From assembly GCA_947631305.1 (NCBI GenBank), contig CANRKV010000092.1:1-6260 (forward strand): a stretch of DNA of 6,260 nt. The letters run 5' to 3'. Below, piece by piece: positions 4,315 to 6,260 of this stretch. A program made the position numbers and the translations under genes. Under the pieces are notes generated by a model. That model made no database searches. It worked only from the letters and a program-made list of their open reading frames with translations, and had not been told where the DNA came from. Source of the stretch: an uncultured Jeotgalicoccus sp. (GTDB taxonomy: Bacteria > Bacillota > Bacilli > Staphylococcales > Salinicoccaceae). How positions within the stretch are numbered: the first letter of the stretch is position 1; the number at the start of each line of letters is the position of its first letter.

Positions 4315-6260
4315 TAATGCCCTTCCTCTCTTACCGGTTCCGGTTCTTCATAATTTTTTAAATCAACACTGATCAGTTTCGTTACACCTTGTTCCTGCAT
4401 GGTAACGCCGAACAGGCGGTCCGCTTCTTCCATCGTACCTTTACGGTGTGTAATAACGATAAACTGAGTATCCGATGACAGTTTCTTCAAATATTTTGCG
4501 TATCTCGTTACGTTTGCTTCGTCGAGTGCCGCTTCAACTTCATCGAGAATGATGAAAGGACTGACTTTCACGCGGAGTACACTGAACAGCAGACTGATTG
4601 CCGTGAGGGCACGTTCGCCGCCAGACAATAGTGACAGTGAAGACAGCTTTTTACCTGGCGGCTCAGCAAATATTTCTATGCCTGAATCCAGATAATTACC
4701 TTCTTCCAGCAGTCTAAGCTCCGCGCGGCCGCCGCCGAACATATCTGTAAATACTTCCTGGAAGTAATGGTTCACCTGATGGAACGTCTCTTTGAAACGT
4801 TCCGCTACTGCTTCATCCATTTCGCTGATTACGTCCAAGAGCGTCTGGCGTGCATCGATTAAATCTTCTTCCTGTTCTTTTAGGAACGTATAGCGTTCAT
4901 TAACGATACTGAACTCTTCAATCGCACCGATATTTACCGGTCCGAGTTCTTCAATGCTCTTCTTATTCAGTGTTATTTTTTGACGTTTCGCTTCAATATT
5001 ATCAAATGTCTCAAATTGTTCACGTGCCAGTTCATAAGTCATTTTGTAGTTGTCGCTTAAGTAGGTCATTTTATTTTCAATCTGCGTATCCAGACCTTCA
5101 CGTGCACCGGAGTCAGTTCTTAACTGCTGCTGGCTCAAATCTGCAGCTTTACGCAGTTCACTTTCAGCTTCGGTGTTCTTCTTATGATCCTCTTTGATGG
5201 ACTTCAGTTTATCAGTAATCGACTGCAGTTCACCGTTTACCTGACTGAGCACTTTGGATAATTTGTTTTTGTTCTCTTCGAGTTCTGAAATATTCATCGC
5301 AGAGAGGTCATCATTAATTAAATCCGCTTCCGACTTCGTGTTATCGATGTTGTGCTTCACATTGTCTATGTTCAGAGAGATGCGTTCGATTGCTGCATCG
5401 GTAAAGCGTATTTCGCCTTCCAATGTTATTTTATCATTGTTCAGCTGCTGCAGTTCACTCTGAAGCTGTGAAATTTGAGTATCTTTCTCACTTTGCGAGC
5501 GGCTCATCATATCGATACGTGTATTTATATCGGTCATCTGATGAGTATAGTTTTCTATCTGCTCATCGTAGTCGCCCGTTTCTTCGTCAGGTGACAGACC
5601 TGCAACTTCACGTTTCAGTTCGGCTGCCGCATCTGTTTTGTTCGTCAGTGTAAAACCGAGCTGCGCGACTTCCTGCTGGAGGCTATCGTGGATTTCTCCG
5701 AGAGCCGTCCCCGATTCCTCGAGCTGTTTAAGCTTCACCGCACGTTCCGCAATCTGCTCCGCAGCATCGTCGACCGCTTTTTTCAATGAGGCTGTCTGCG
5801 ATGTATAGTCTTCAATTTTTTCGGTAATTTCCGCTATCTCTTTCTTCGACTCCATAATTGAGCCTTTACGGTTTCTTGAACCGCCGCTCATCGCTCCGCC
5901 CGGCATAATCGTTTCGCCGTCCATCGTAATAATACGGACACGCTGGTTCGTTGCTCTTGCAAGCGCTGAAGCATCGCTCATGTTTTTAACAACGACTGTT
6001 GTGTTCAGCAAATGCAGAATTACTTTCCGGTATTCGCGTTTAATATCCGCAACTTCTGATAAAACCTGATAATCAATATTCGCTGCTTCCAGTGATTTTT
6101 CAACGTCGACCGACAGGTGGCGTTCGCGGATTGTATCCAGCGGCAGAAATGTCGCAAAACCGAAGTTTTTCTGTTTTAAAAATGCAATTGCCGTGCGCGC
6201 ATTATGTTCAACATCCATAACGATGTTCTGGCTCGCCTGACCGAGTGCTGTATCGAGCGC
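4314..6260 (-). CDS. smc: chromosome partition protein SMC, C-terminal half (5' end outside window)
   Basis: SMC is the core ATPase of the bacterial condensin (with ScpA and ScpB) that compacts and separates chromosomes on the nucleoid. The frame is open to the right edge: 648 residues are visible of about 1190, beginning ALDTALGQASQNIVMDVEH in the hinge. The ATG at 6218 is internal, not the start. The hinge spans about 1-130 and ends with MPGGAMSGGS (119-128). A long Gln/Glu/Lys/Asp-rich coiled coil follows (about 135-440). The head half has ELGPVNIGAIEEF (438-450), FGGGRAELRL, the ABC signature LSGGE (codons at 4628-4614), Walker B FIILDE (4556-4539) with the following D-loop EAALDEAN, and the switch histidine in VITHRKG. 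These numbers count from the first visible residue. All visible catalytic motifs are intact; Walker A lies outside the window. Confidence 0.97.
   Translation of the reverse strand, partial: ALDTALGQASQNIVMDVEHNARTAIAFLKQKNFGFATFLPLDTIRERHLSVDVEKSLEAANIDYQVLSEVADIKREYRKVILHLLNTTVVVKNMSDASALARATNQRVRIITMDGETIMPGGAMSGGSRNRKGSIMESKKEIAEITEKIEDYTSQTASLKKAVDDAAEQIAERAVKLKQLEESGTALGEIHDSLQQEVAQLGFTLTNKTDAAAELKREVAGLSPDEETGDYDEQIENYTHQMTDINTRIDMMSRSQSEKDTQISQLQSELQQLNNDKITLEGEIRFTDAAIERISLNIDNVKHNIDNTKSEADLINDDLSAMNISELEENKNKLSKVLSQVNGELQSITDKLKSIKEDHKKNTEAESELRKAADLSQQQLRTDSGAREGLDTQIENKMTYLSDNYKMTYELAREQFETFDNIEAKRQKITLNKKSIEELGPVNIGAIEEFSIVNERYTFLKEQEEDLIDARQTLLDVISEMDEAVAERFKETFHQVNHYFQEVFTDMFGGGRAELRLLEEGNYLDSGIEIFAEPPGKKLSSLSLLSGGERALTAISLLFSVLRVKVSPFIILDEVEAALDEANVTRYAKYLKKLSSDTQFIVITHRKGTMEEADRLFGVTMQEQGVTKLISVDLKNYEEPEPVREEGH

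Noticed and set aside
4970..5653. Several 69-76-residue plus-strand open frames opposite the smc coiled coil
   Set aside because: They overlap each other and lie opposite an intact coiled-coil region. The repetitive Gln/Glu/Lys codons of the coiled coil explain the open antisense frames.
6216..6218. ATG at 6218 as the start of a short SMC-like gene
   Set aside because: The frame stays open to the right edge, and the 14 codons before it (ALDTALGQASQNIV) match the conserved SMC hinge. The ATG is internal.

Overview
This is a compact housekeeping segment of a low-to-mid GC Gram-positive (Firmicutes) chromosome. GC is roughly 43-45% by eye, higher than in Staphylococcus aureus. The gene order and protein wording (RimM ending ITPLEGLLD, S16 of 91 residues, FtsY 'FVGLGEQLDDLQPFDAENYVYGLFADMI') point to Staphylococcaceae, perhaps a Salinicoccus/Jeotgalicoccus-like genus. 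The genus is an inference and is not settled by the window.

All eight genes lie on the minus strand, so they read from right to left: smc (3' half only, cut by the right edge), ftsY, ylxM, ffh, rpsP, khpA (ylqC), rimM and trmD (5' half only, cut by the left edge). They form two transcription blocks. Block 1 is smc-ftsY-ylxM-ffh. It is tightly coupled: smc/ftsY overlap as TAATG, ftsY/ylxM overlap by 11 nt, and the ylxM stop codon runs into the ffh Shine-Dalgarno. It ends at an 18-bp perfect hairpin at 1473-1514. Block 2 is rpsP-khpA-rimM-trmD. It starts from a near-consensus promoter whose -35 box lies inside that hairpin. A second hairpin with a U-tract, at the khpA stop codon, may attenuate transcription into rimM-trmD.

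Functionally, block 1 combines chromosome organisation (SMC) with the co-translational membrane-targeting machinery: the SRP GTPase Ffh, its receptor FtsY and the SRP-associated protein YlxM. Block 2 serves the ribosome and tRNA: protein S16, a KH RNA-binding protein, the 30S maturation factor RimM and the tRNA m1G37 methyltransferase TrmD.

The only stretch of note without a gene is 1421-1519, which holds the terminator, the promoter and the rpsP ribosome binding site. I found no mobile element, CRISPR array, tRNA, rRNA or anything resembling a new system. The points worth a second look are regulatory: the nested terminator/promoter, the intra-operon terminator, and a corrected TTG start for rimM.
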